Assembly (NCBI GenBank): GCA_030142905.1
Contig: JASJOG010000121.1
Span: 65,001-129,000 of the forward strand
Source: Heliopora coerulea
Lineage: Eukaryota > Cnidaria > Anthozoa > Scleralcyonacea > Helioporidae
Direction: 5' to 3'
DNA: 64,000 nt
Shown piece by piece: positions 51,563 through 63,092 of this stretch. Under the pieces are notes generated by a model, which was not told the origin of the DNA, ran no database searches, and saw only the letters and a program-made list of their open reading frames with translations. Made by a program: the position numbers and the translations under genes. Positions within the stretch are counted from its first letter, which is position 1, and every line of letters starts with the position of its first letter.

Positions 51563-53284
51563 TCACCTTAACAGGTTGAATAAAAAACTCTCTTCTTCCT
51601 AACTTGGCACATATATCACATATGTTTTTTTTTTTTTTTAAATCAATACTTATCCTGCAAGGTACCAAGATTCCCTTTTCTCAGTATTAAATGTTTTCCA
51701 GTTTTATTTTTAGAATTCAAAATTGTTTTAAAAATTAAAAAAAATCCTCCCTTTTGTCTTCTATTTCTTTGTCTCTTTCTCCTCCCCTCATCTTTTAAAT
51801 TAAAATCACATAATTATACTAGCTCCTCTTTTTGCATCATGTCTTATTTTCCCTGACACATGAAACACATCACCAAATTTCCCTCCTTTATTTTTTTTTT
51901 GTCTTGTCATGCTTCAGAATATGTTTTTCCTCTTATATTATTTATTTTTCCATTTTTTCACTCTGTCTTAAGCAATACTGCAAGAGGTCTAAACTGCTGA
52001 AAACAATTACACCAACTATAAATATTCTCTTCTACGTGAACAAGATCACCTTCTTCATCATTTTATCTCTCTTTGTCTTTTTTCCATTTTTATTCTTTCA
52101 TTTTGTATTGCATTAAACAAAGGAGCAATAAAAAAACATCTTCCTTTTTGTCTTTTACATCTTCTACCAAATTTTCTATTAGATTTTCTCTTTAATTTCA
52201 TTTCTTCTAAAATAATTCAACCTTTCCACTTCTCAAAAAACACACAAATGCAATTTTTTCGAAAAAAAATTTTTCACTCTGTCTTGAGCAATACTGCAAG
52301 AGGTCTAGAAACCTGCAAAAAAAATTCAGCATGTGAATTACAAACATAAAATAACCTTACTCATTCTCCTTATATCCAAGAAAATTAATATGGTTATCCT
52401 TTTTCATTTGTCCGTCCTGTAGAAGTAGCTCAACAATGGTCACAGTATCTTTCTCAGTACACCACTACAGAACCGGAATAACCATATCCAACCAAAAAAA
52501 CATGCAATCATAATTTATACCACACCCATCAACTAAAATTACAAATTATGGGGTATCCATAGCTAAAACACTGACCATGTCTTGATCAAATGGTGACCAA
52601 GACAGCCAGTCTTAAACACAAAATTATGGTTGCACGTGTGCAAAAAAAGGATATGATTAACCAGTACAGACACAGTTCACCAACCAGTCGGCCAATCTTG
52701 ACCATATGGCGATCAGACACAACATGTTCGTCAGCTGAACTGAGGAACGAGCTGAATCTGATCTCCACAGAACCAAGATTGCTGACTGTTTAGCGAAGCA
52801 TGTGCGTGCTCTGATTCCTCACATCCTTATTGTCTTACCATCAAATTCAAATATTTATATTGTAACAAACCAAACAATCCAAATATTACGGTACAATGCA
52901 TGTACAAATACATATACGTGTTAAATACAAAAAAATAGTAAAATGCGTTGGCTTAACAGTTTCTCCTATCCAAGAGCAAGATAACAACAAGTCAGAAGTA
53001 GAAAGCCAAGGAACACTTGATGAAATTCGAGAATAGTGTGAATTTTTGTGTCCTTGTTGCGAGATCTGCTAGCTGGACAGAAATACCGTCAAGCCAACAC
53101 CAACTACAAAAACCAACCAAATATTTATTCCCATAATATTTTTACAATTTAAAATTATGGGAAGCAAGCACATGCACACAATGTGTGCAAAACTCCCACA
53201 ATTATCATTCCAACTTCTAACTACGTGTATATATATTTTGTTCAAATATATTCATTATTGGATTGTCAAATGCGAGCAACATCA
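51563..53284. other. non-coding right arm of Element B
   Basis: No convincing gene. Two direct copies of CACTCTGTCTTRAGCAATAC plus GCAAGAGGTCTA occur at about 51958 and 52272. A short plus frame at 52590-52793 has weak helix-turn-helix character and is not called. AT-rich with T-tracts. Confidence 0.5.
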
Positions 53285-53555
53285 CAACCCACACACGTGA
53301 TCCCATGCTGAACATTCTTCTCACAGTGACCACACACAATTTCAACCACCTCCAAACACCAAAAAACCACACCCATCTCTGTGACCATATTAAGTCACAA
53401 AAACAAGTCTAGACCAATGAGAACCCACAAAAAGTGGGTTCTTCCCCCCGGTATATATATATATATATATATATATCATCAGCACTACACTGATGAGGCC
53501 CAGTAGGCCAAAATGGTTCCGTCTGTAGTTATATATATATAGTATACCTTACTAC
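53285..53555 (-). repeat. right terminal inverted repeat of Element B
   Basis: Reverse complement of 8768-9030: ends TACCTTACTAC, with core CCCCCCGG near 53444-53451 and GATCCCATGCTGAAC near 53300. Unlike the left copy, the TA tract is interrupted by a 47-bp hammerhead-like sequence. Confidence 0.85.
53484..53529 (+). ncRNA. degenerate hammerhead ribozyme (type I layout)
   Basis: Stem I is ACTACA (53484-53489) with TGTAGT (53524-53529). The core CTGATGA is at 53490-53496. Stem II is GGCC/GGCC (53497-53500, 53506-53509) with loop CAGTA. Then comes AAAA where GAAA is required, a short stem III closing on GGTTCC, and the cleavage-site C at 53523. Both departures from consensus (G to A after C509, C to T before G515) are at CpG sites. 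Minimal stem III is typical of hammerheads in retrozymes and Penelope-like elements. Loss of the core G should abolish cleavage. Confidence 0.65.
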
Positions 53556-53561
53556 TTTAAC

Positions 53562-55344
53562 ATCCTTAGGTTTACCAGTCTTCTTATCTATATAAGTATC
53601 AACCACAATGTCTGGTAAATGATATGTACTTTTCTTCATTCTTTGGGACACATTTAATATTACCTTCAGTAACTCCAAGATTTTTAATGAAAAGATAACT
53701 GTCATATCCTTCCAAGTTATGAAATATAACTGGTATAAATTTTGGTTTTTTTAAGTTTTAAGTTACACTTATTATTGGCTGCACCTCTACACTTTCCTGA
53801 GAAGTGACAGTGATCTCTAACTTTGTCTTTACCCAACACATCTCCACATACATAACAATGTGTTGACTTTTCAAAATTCTCTTTGTCTTCATTTCCATAA
53901 ATTATCTTCTTTGGATACTTAAACATGAATATATTCTCTACAGTTCCTTCTAGAGTCAATAAATATTTTAGCAACATCATCATCAGATTTCTTTGTATAA
54001 CATACTGGATATTGATCATACAGAAGAGCTTGCCTGGTTTCATCGATATCTTCAGAACATTTTACATAATAGCAAAATTCTGTTGGTTTGTATAGCTCTT
54101 ATTTAGGACCTTGCTGTGTATCATTGTTTAAAGGTTTGGTGAAACACTCAAAATCTGCATAGATAACAAATGATACTTTATGCATTCTTCCATGATTAAT
54201 AAATTTTAGAATGTCATCCTTACCCCTCTCTGGAAATATAGTTTTCACACAATCATGTGTTGAACAATACTCATCATGACATTCAAGAGACTTTTCAGTG
54301 TTGAATTCATTAACACAATAGGGACAATAGTATCTTTTATGCTGATGCTTACTTTCTTTAGATAGTAATCTGCTAAGATTCTTAACTAGACAATAGTGCT
54401 TGTTTCCATCTTCATCTTTAATTAATAAAATAATAACTAGTTTCTCATACTTTTGTTTAGGTTTTCTTTTAGGAGTTACTCCATCTTCAATGTCTTAAGC
54501 TAGTACAAATATACCGATCTTGTTGTTCTTTTCAAACCCATCTATATCTGAAAATGAAGTAGGAAATTTCACTCCTTTCCAATCGAATGCTTTGGCTTGT
54601 TCTTTCTGAATTTTTTTTTCCACTGGATTAAATGCTATTGTAATGCACCACTTGAAACATTGATAATCATTATTCTTCGGGTTAATAACTGCTTTCTTAA
54701 TTTCTATCTTCTTTGGTGTTGGAATGTGAGATGATGCTTTAAGCAGGTTGTTTTTACTGATAATTAATTCCAACTTATCAACACAATCAAATCTCCAGCC
54801 ACTTCCATTCTTCTGATAATTTGCAAAAGATTCAAGAATTTTATCAGTCATTTCCTGATATACTTCTTCCAAGTCTGTTCCTTCGTAAATTACCTCCTGA
54901 TTAGATTTAAAATATGCAGGAGATCTAATTTCTTCACCAGTTTTGGGATCTGATTTGAGCATTGTACATGAGAGTATTATGTGTATTTTAATCATTGGAT
55001 TCTTTTTTAACTTATTCAAAATTATTTCTTTTACTGCATTTAATGAAGAAATAAGATCAAAACCTTCAGTTTCGTTTATGACAAAGGTTTTAGTAGCCCC
55101 ATTCAGAGATGTTTTTTCAAGAACCAGCTTGAACTCTCTTGCTGGTTCTGGTTGAGTTTCTTGCCCTCATCTGAACATCTGTTCTTGAGATTCATATGAC
55201 TTGCAGAAATGTTTTTTAATCCACTGTTGTTTCATTTGAAACAACTTGCTACGAAGTTTCTGTCATAGCTGTTGTCTCTGGAATCTTCCCAAGTATTAGT
55301 ACAATAGTACTTTTTCCATTTTTTCGACATCTCCTTTATTATAA
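53562..55344 (-). pseudogene. polB: P1 DNA polymerase B, N-terminal half
   Basis: From ATG 55344 (MSKKWKKYYCTN) with an early TGA, through SHIPTPKKIEIKKAVINP (about 54700). Exo I is VIYADFEC (about 54160). An endonuclease VII-like insert follows (CYVCGDVLG, DHCHFSGKCRG, about 53780-53860), then an Exo II region with VIFHNLEGYDSYLF, read in another frame. Homology reaches the TTTAAC duplication at 53556. The palm half is at 6953-8761. Several frameshifts predate or postdate the Element B insertion. Confidence 0.85.
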
Positions 55345-55464
55345 CAGAATTAATTGTTATAAATTAAAAAATTCAGTTTCATAATTCTCACCAGAGTTAT
55401 GAAACTTTATTTAAAAAAATTAAATTAATTACATCAATGAAAATGATGTTCAGTCTTAATTTGT

Positions 55465-55866
55465 TTATTCAATATCTTTTGTATTTTTTTTCCCAGTTTT
55501 TGCTTTAAGACTTTTTTTATATATATATGAATTATACATTTCAATAAGATAATGTTCATTAAGTGTTTTAAATCCATTAACATCTCTTCTTAATTCACGA
55601 TACTCAATAAAAGATTTTAGATTAAAATAATCCCAAACCTCCTGTTCATGTTGAAACTCCTCATTTGTTATGTTTATATTCTTAAGTTTTTCAAAGTATA
55701 ATTCTTTATTTTCATTACATAACCATGGATTAAATTTAAGCTTGTCAAAACAATATTTTGCATACTTTTCAATCACTTCATTTTGTGGAAGAGGCATCTT
55801 ATTAAACAATAACTCATGATATTCATGTATATCTTTAATTTTTCTTGGTGGTGAATCTTTAAACAT
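55465..55866 (-). CDS. P1 hypothetical protein (133 aa), intact
   Basis: Starts MFKDSPPRKIKDIHEYHELL. The block ITNEEFQHEQEVWDYFNLK faintly resembles the PolB region of P1 (DEDYEHAQKVWKVFGMK), so it may be a divergent duplicate of a polymerase segment or an unrelated gene. LRRDVNGFKTLNEHYLIEMY follows, with a Lys-rich tail. It is upstream of PolB on the same strand. Confidence 0.45.
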   Translation of the reverse strand: MFKDSPPRKIKDIHEYHELLFNKMPLPQNEVIEKYAKYCFDKLKFNPWLCNENKELYFEKLKNINITNEEFQHEQEVWDYFNLKSFIEYRELRRDVNGFKTLNEHYLIEMYNSYIYKKSLKAKTGKKNTKDIE

Positions 55867-58800
55867 TAGGCATTGTCTTATTATATAAAATATTCTCTTT
55901 AAATGAAAAAAAAATTAAGTTTTATCTATGAACCGGTTTGAGCCAGTTATGTTCTCACATGATCAACATGTGGATGTGGTCATGTAGGCATAGTTAAATA
56001 TTTTGGTCAAGATTTTTTCAAGATTTTTTTCAACATTTTTTTTAATATTTTTTCTTTGCTAAAATAGAGCAAAATTGTGTGAAATGGAAAATGAGCCAGA
56101 ATCGGCAAGATACATACTACTTTCACTTCTCTTTCTGATAAAAGAAAGAGACATTGCAATTGCTGACAATCACTCCACCTCACATTGTTGGCCCATCCAA
56201 AACATGTATTGGCTAATGACTGAGGCAAATGGATCAATGATGGTCAACACAAATTTCAATCTACGAAAATAGGATTCCAAAAAGCTCATAGATGTTTGAT
56301 GGTTCATGAAAACATGAACAATGACATTTTCAGGCTTCATAGACACTACCACCACAACAAAGATACAAGAGATTTCCACTGAACCATAACATTTGTTACA
56401 TGTGCATGCACTTAATAGTCCATTCTTTTCTTTAAACTTGAGGTTGGTACTACCAGTATTCAAGGTAAGGCCAAAAAAAGAGGAAGCTTTCATAACAAGA
56501 AGACTACTTCTAGCTGTGAAAGCGTAAGTAGAGTGGGTCAGCTTTAACTTTCTTAAGCTTTCTGAAAGTATTCCTAAATCTTGTTTATTTGTTATAAAAT
56601 CAGCCCAGAATTAGTTGATTTATATTTAAAACGTATTGCATGGCTAGTCTACCAGTCAGCATTTCTTATTTTGTTGACTTATCAATTAACAAATCCAGGC
56701 ATATAAGGTACCTTATTTCTTATTTTACTATAGATCAGCTGTCAGTAAGAATCTCTCTTACAACAGTGGAATACCAGCTTCAGAATGAAGGACATCCCTT
56801 CACAATAACACCACTTGGCAACAGCAAGAAGACTGGTACCTGTACTTACACCAGAACACAGAAAAGTGCACTTGATAAACTAAAATTCGAATTATCCATG
56901 AGTCATGATGTATGGGCAGCTGGATTGGCCAAACAGGAATAGTCTTTCACAAGCCCCATTTGATGAAGGAGCACTTGTTAAAGCTGGTGTGAAGTGAGGT
57001 AGGTCTTGCTAACCCACCCAAATGCTATTTGAGTACATCAATAGTCATATAAAGTGAGAAATGGAACGCCAAGAATCCCAAGCTGACCAGTTTGGCAAAA
57101 CAATGCAAGATACGATTAGACAGTAGATTTACAGTTAGTTACAAAACTTACTTGTCCAAAAAAAAAAACAAGAATTATGTTTCAGATAATGTTGCCTACT
57201 GTACATCTGGCATGATAATGGTATATCATGCACTATTAATGCTATAATAAGCCCAAAGTAGGGGGCTAACTTATCAAAAAATGTCATTATGACAAGATAT
57301 TCTTGGTCAACAAAACATGCTTTTATCTTACTGTGTGAAGAAATGTGTCAACACGATAACCAAAACAAGGGAGTTGAATGTCAAAAATGTGCAGGTCAAG
57401 CATGTAATTTGCTGTGACTTGTCTTGTTCCTCAAGCACAAATGCTTAATGTTGTACTGGTAAAAATGGGGAGTGGAGGAACGTTACTAGAAAATTTACCT
57501 TGTAGAGGATATATTACTGGAGAGATATGGTTTGTTAGTGCATTGATAGAAAATCCAGCTCTTTTGAGAATTTAGCAGCATTTGCATAATCATACTGTAT
57601 TCAATTTAGGTCTGATGGAAAGACAATCTTGAAATGTGTCATGAGTTATCATAAATATTGGTCCCTTTCAGTTGCATCCTCTAGTTCATTTCATGGTGCC
57701 TGCCAGATAGCAAGAAAGAATCATAAACGAAAATGAATGTGAAGAGTTTTATGGCAGGAATTCTTTCTATTTATCACCCTATCAGACTCTTTCCTAGCAG
57801 ATCCTATCTCAGAAGATTTCTGATCTCTATTAGATGTTTTGGCAAATGATGTAAGTGCATTGTTAGAAGCAGCCTAAGATGAACAGTGGCCCACAAGTGT
57901 CATGTCATCATTTTTTTTTAAATCCTGACAATAAATTAATTTAGGTTACAATACCTATTTCTCGTGGGCAACTTTTCCTAATACTTCTTTGCAGTACCTT
58001 TCGAGAAATGCAACATGACAACATATGTACTTTCAGTTTCTGTTGATACACAGCACTGCAGTCGATTTGCTCAGCTTGCAATCACATGACAGCCTTTCAC
58101 AAACCAATATACAATTCTGTGAATACAGGAATCCTTTCCCTTTTGTCACAGCCATAGATGAACAACCCATCCATGAAGACCCACAGTGATTCCAAGCCAA
58201 TAGACAGCAACTTCTTTTAGCAGTGGTTTTCGCAAACTGAAGATAAGAAAATTTTACCTCAAAACTGGTTAGATGGAGGCCAATGGTGGTGAATTGAATG
58301 ATGTTTGGGTGAAAAATGACCTGTTGAAGTTCCCAGAAAATGCTAGAATGAAATCAAATGCTTATGAATCTAAGTTGATGCATGAAGTTAAAACATATAT
58401 GCTGTTATACAAAGATAACTACCAAGCATTATTCACCCTTGGCCAAACAAATGATTTCTTTGAAATGTCGAAGTACAAAAAAGGGTTAGAACATGATTAT
58501 TTACGGCTGTCTGTACCTATACACTTGGGAAAATTTTGACTACATCAGAAACAATGAGAAGGTAAGCTTATTACCCATTATTGTATGTTTATTTCATAGT
58601 AAAAACCTTAATAAAACATAGGAAAAATCTAGTTGCTGATTTTCTTTGATGCAAGTTCAATTTAAAAAGTTTGAATTCACTAAAAATATAGCAATGTTGT
58701 ATGATCTTATGATTTTAAATGTTTTAATTGTTGAGAACAAATTCATAAACTATTTCTATTAATATTAGAAAAACAATTACTTTTACTATTTGCTTTTGTA

Positions 58801-58938
58801 ATAGTATTAGTGATATTGGTTGCTATTGTAAGATAAGCTTATGTCATTGAACTCTAAAGAGACCAGAACAATATCTCACAATACCAGGCTTCACGGTTGA
58901 ATGAAGCTGACATGGGGACAGCTATGTAGGTCTAAAAC
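55867..58938. other. relic region with short decayed ORFs
   Basis: No intact gene. A 101-codon frame at 56640-56942 contains GHPFTITPLGNSKKTGTCTY, which looks like a fragment of a transposon-associated protein, but I cannot name it. A frame at 58273-58539 is isolated. The P1 right terminus must lie somewhere here but could not be located, because the left one is outside the window. Confidence 0.4.
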
Positions 58939-59715
58939 ATGCATGGGGAAAAGTTGATAAAGTCTCTTTTTAACCGCGCTCTTAAAATTTGTAGCTCAAG
59001 AAAGCTTTTTAACAACCAAATCAGTTTTATAAAATCTTGTATGTCGTGGAATGGTTATCCCAACAGCGTAAAATATTTTCTAATTAATAAACTAAAACGC
59101 AAATACAACGCTACTACAATTAAAATGAATAGGTCTTGCGATGATGACAATTTACCCAAAATTTGGATACGTATTCCTTTCCTTGGTAAACAAAGTGAAA
59201 ATCTAGTTAAATCATGCATTTCGAAAATTCGGCGTCATCTTAATCAACCCGTTAAATTTATCGTTATTTATGACACGAAAAAAGTCTCCTATTTTATTTC
59301 TAACAAAGATAAGATTCTGGAAATGTCTCGCAATAATGTCGTCTACCAAATTACTTGTCCTGGCTGCAACAAAACATATATAGGTAAAACCGACCGTTGT
59401 CTTCACAAACGCCTTTCTGAACATTCTACTCAACATAACACCAGTGCAGTTGCCCAACATTTTCTCGAATGTGAACACGCTCACTTCATTAATGACTTAT
59501 ATGATCAGTACGACCGACTAATTGACCTTCCCTTTTCTTCTGACACATCTACCTCCATTAAAAATTTAATCTTTAATAACTATAAAATTCTTTATACGAG
59601 TAAGTCTACTAACACCAATAAACTTCTAATAATTGAAGCACTCCACATTAAGTTCAATAAACCTGAGCTTAATTCTGGGCTCAAAGCTAGCAAAGAACTC
59701 AACCTTTTTAATTAG
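58939..59715 (+). CDS. Penelope-like RT thumb end plus GIY-YIG endonuclease (partial)
   Basis: 258 open codons. The first part (FNRALKICSSRKLFNNQ) is the end of the RT domain and linker (IWIRIPFLGKQSENLVKS). The GIY-YIG domain begins VVYQITCPGCNKTYIGKT (about residues 133-150), with the conserved Arg in KRLSEH and a Glu near LLIIEALHI. A CPGC zinc-like pair sits between GIY and YIG halves, as in Penelope nucleases. It nicks target DNA for reverse transcription. The frame is undamaged but lacks the RT catalytic domain. Confidence 0.85.
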   Translation: MHGEKLIKSLFNRALKICSSRKLFNNQISFIKSCMSWNGYPNSVKYFLINKLKRKYNATTIKMNRSCDDDNLPKIWIRIPFLGKQSENLVKSCISKIRRHLNQPVKFIVIYDTKKVSYFISNKDKILEMSRNNVVYQITCPGCNKTYIGKTDRCLHKRLSEHSTQHNTSAVAQHFLECEHAHFINDLYDQYDRLIDLPFSSDTSTSIKNLIFNNYKILYTSKSTNTNKLLIIEALHIKFNKPELNSGLKASKELNLFN

Positions 59716-59990
59716 ATATTATGGCCATTTGTTATCAGTTAGCCCATTAGTTCTATTCACGCCCAACCGCTTTATTAATGGTGGTGAGAACTTCTAATTA
59801 GCATTAGCATCTCAACATCTCAGCATGTAAATTAGGGATTATCGGTAGTGTTTTCTAATTCCGTCTCGATGATGTCATCACACCTGTATATAGACACTGG
59901 CATTTTATTGTAATTATCATTCTGTCTGAAGATGACTTTGGAATAAAGTCGAAATATCACAGTTCCAACTATAGTTTTATCTTGCATTGA
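58939..59990 (+). mobile_element. Penelope-like element, 5'-truncated
   Basis: The GIY-YIG coding end is followed by a 3' region with CTGAAGATGACTTT and AAAGTCGAAAT (about 59935-59965), a hairpin typical of Penelope-like element 3' ends. All but the last part of the reverse transcriptase is missing upstream of about 58940, as expected for 5' truncation. Confidence 0.75.
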
Positions 59991-62090
59991 CTCATATCTT
60001 GAGTTCTCAAGATGACTTTATTCTTCGGAATATGTTTTATTTTATACTTTTTGAAAAGTTGTATTGAACCTTTATTTTTCATTGACAGTTACTTCTGACA
60101 AATATGCAGTCCTACTGACATTTTTCTCTACTTTCTAAGGATAAAAAAGAAAACTGTCAAAAAATCCAAAATGCAGGGACCTGGAAACTGACCTACATGT
60201 CAGCAGGTATTGTTCCAGTCTTTTATCAAGTACAGCTTGTTCAAGTGGAGTGTGGGCTTAGAGGGAAACAGAGAGAAGAACAGCATAATTTTTGTTAACT
60301 GTTTCTTTCCCCATTAAATAAACATTGGTAAACATCTAATTTATTTATTTCACATGAAAAGGAACCTTTGTGGTTCATTCATACTTACTATCAAGAACCA
60401 GTGTAGCACTATTCGTCATCACATCACCATTGTGGCTGTGTTTGTTTCACTAAATTAGTTATACCATTATTATTCATTCTTTTTGTAATTAGGAAGACTT
60501 GAATAAATAATTCAGCAAGATCAGAAGGTCCAAATCAAAAACATTTCAGCAAACCAGATAAAAGGGAAAACTTCTGTTTCCTTAAACAGGTAATTGTAAA
60601 AGGTTGAATTTGTTTGACTAGCTAGGTGCGAAACACTGCTCACACCCAAAACCATTGTCCCTTGTCATACAACAGTATGCTCAGACTTATCTAATTATCA
60701 TAGAAATCAAAGCAAGAACAGCGAGTCCTGTGTTGAGATGGTTATGCTGAAGCTTGCACATCACAGTCGGTAGAGTATGCAGATTCTATTTATGCTTACT
60801 TGTTGTTGGTAGTGATTCATACACTGAGGAATCAAGAGAAAATACAGCTTATCAGTCTGTGATTAGCCAAAAAGATTAAGATGAGATACTTAAGCAATTA
60901 GGTAGTGTTATTAATACTGACAAACATTCAAGTTCAACATCAGCTGTAGCCATATTTGGGAATGTACGTTAAGTGGGCTATCAAGAAAATCATTTGCTCC
61001 AGAAAACAAGGTATCAGTAAAATTCTGTGATGGTGAAGGAACTGTTGATAAACGACAGACAAAAAGAGAGTCTTACCATTGGATTGGATAATCAATTCTA
61101 AGATTTTCTATGGCATAGGTAAATGAACCTTTTTGTCATGTAGTGCATTATGTCACGCCAATGACTATTACCTCTATGCTGGTGAAATAATTGCACTATC
61201 TCTCGTTCATGATGGCCCAGCTATTAAGTGCTTGTCTACAATTCCTTAATATACCATGCTGGATCTCTCTCTGTTTACATTGATGATGCATGGGTCATTC
61301 CATGTCACCTCAACCAATTCTCCTGTTCCAACCTCACAGACTGAGGTGATTTTTGGTAGGTTTACAGGCCATAACATGGTTAAACTGTATGGATTTTTAC
61401 TGGATGGTATTGAGTATCCTTTAAAATATAAGCAAAAATCTGTCAGCTCATAAAGAGTGGAAGTCACCATTTTAAGCAAAGCTGAAGTTTTTGCATAGTT
61501 TATGCTTCATTATTTTAAGTACTTGACATATTCTGACCAAAATTTTTTTCAATGGTACAGTTGGTATTGTTCTTTTAAAAAAATAAATCACATTAACTAT
61601 GTAATCAGGCATTACCATGGGAATGTCCAAAATATGCACACAAAATGACAGGACATATAAGTATATGCTCTAGTCATGATAACATGATGCAAGGTGCATG
61701 CTCAAAACAGTGGTGTAAATTATGGCAACTTTCATTAGATCCATGTTTTCAAGGGATAAAATCTGACTGACCCAAAATTTTCACATGTTAAGCCTCTGAA
61801 TGTAATAAAACTGTGGCATAAATTTTGTAGTTGTCCTCAAATTGTTTCAATAGAAGAGAGTGATCTAAATATAATTGTTTTTCAGAAATTGACTCCCAAT
61901 GTAAACAAGTGGTGTATGAATGCTAATTCATGAGCTTGAAGTCCAAAAAATCTTTATTTTTTACTTTTTGTTGAATAATAGACGTTATAAAAAGTCCTTA
62001 CTAGTTATTCTTTAAAATCAGAGGAATGATGTAAAACACAATCAGTCATTGTCACTATCACAGGATAGTGATGACAGAGTCAGATACAAG
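59991..62090. other. intergenic DNA, no supported gene
   Basis: AT-rich, stops in all frames. The segment 61290-61495 (TTCCATGTCACC, then GAGTATCCTTTAAAATATAAG and GTCAGCTCATAAAGAGTGG) is a diverged relative of the repeat at 62091-63092. Confidence 0.5.
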
Positions 62091-63092
62091 GTATTAAAGA
62101 TCCAAATTTTAAGATTCCCATATTGGCCCATTGATAAATTATTTAATATAAGTAGTCACAGTTTAAAATAAAAATTTGTCTAATTACTTCACACCAGGAA
62201 CAATTTTTCGTTCGCATCTGTCCTGATAATTAGCAACAGTCTCACAGCACACTCCTTCATTGTTTACATCACAAGTCAAATTAGTTACTGCAAAACACCA
62301 ATATTTATTAAATTGTGCTCAAATTAGCAATTCTAGGTCCTGTTCAAACTCAAGCATGATGATAAATACAGATACTAAATCTGAGTCCCTGTTTGTACCT
62401 CATTTGTTTGCATTAGGAATCAAATACAGCAAAACATGTAAGTCATTTCAATAGTATAACATGAATAAACTGTATGTGATTTTTGAGTATCTTAAAATAC
62501 AAGGGTAAAATAGTCAGCTGAGCCAATAAAGATTGGAAGTTCACCATTATAACTGAATCTGAAATTTTTGCAGATTAAAGATTAAAGGTATTAAAGATCC
62601 AAATTTTAAGATTCCCATATTGGCCCATTGAGAAATTATTTAATATAAGTAGTCACAGTTTAAAATAAAAATTTGTCTAAATACTTCACACCAGGAACAA
62701 TTTTTCGTTCGCATCTTTCCTGATAATTAGCAACAGTCTTGCAGCACACTCCTTCATCGTTTACATCACAAGTCAAATTAGTTACTGCAAAACACCAATA
62801 TTTATTAAATTGTGCTCAAATTAGGAATTCTAGGTCCTGTTCAAACTCAAGCATGATGATAAATACAGATACTAAATCTGAATCCCTGTTTGTACCTCGT
62901 TTGTTTGCATTAGGAATCAAATACAGCAAAACATGTAAGTCGTTCCATGTCAATTTTTTGGTATATTTCAATAGTATAACATGAATAAACTGTATGTGAT
63001 TTTTGAGTATCTTAAAATACAAGGGTAAAATAGTCAGCTGAGCCAATAAAGATTGGAAGTTCACCATTATAACTGAATCTGAAATTTTTGCT
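62091..63092 (+). repeat. tandem duplication of a ~490-bp repeat
   Basis: Copy 1 (62091-62578) and copy 2 (about 62588-63092) both run from GGTATTAAAGATCCAAATTT to TGAATCTGAAATTTTTGC and are nearly identical. Copy 2 has an extra CGTTCCATGTCAATTTTTTG (about 62941). The ORFs in it are repeat-derived. A third, older copy lies at 61290-61495, which has the CCATGTC segment, so copy 1 probably lost it. Confidence 0.85.

Larger units (their letters stand above)
8768..53555. mobile_element. Element B: Polinton/adintovirus-like element (44.8 kb with nested insertions)
   Basis: Ends are defined by terminal inverted repeats (8768-about 9030 and about 53285-53555) and the TTTAAC duplication. The termini read AG...CT-like, as in Polintons. 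Genes belonging to it lie at 9.4-18.8 kb, 23.3-26.7 kb and 46.0-51.6 kb, about 21 kb in all. The rest is later insertions: Gypsy B, unit C and Polinton 2. Visible modules are PolB, ATPase, protease, a capsid-like protein, SET x2, TNFR-like, an exonuclease-like gene and several small unknown genes. No integrase was found, so it may have been lost with the missing part near 26.8 kb. Confidence 0.75.

Noticed and set aside
52590..52793. Tc1/mariner transposase N-terminus
   Set aside because: Weak helix-turn-helix composition only; no DDE motifs or inverted repeats nearby.
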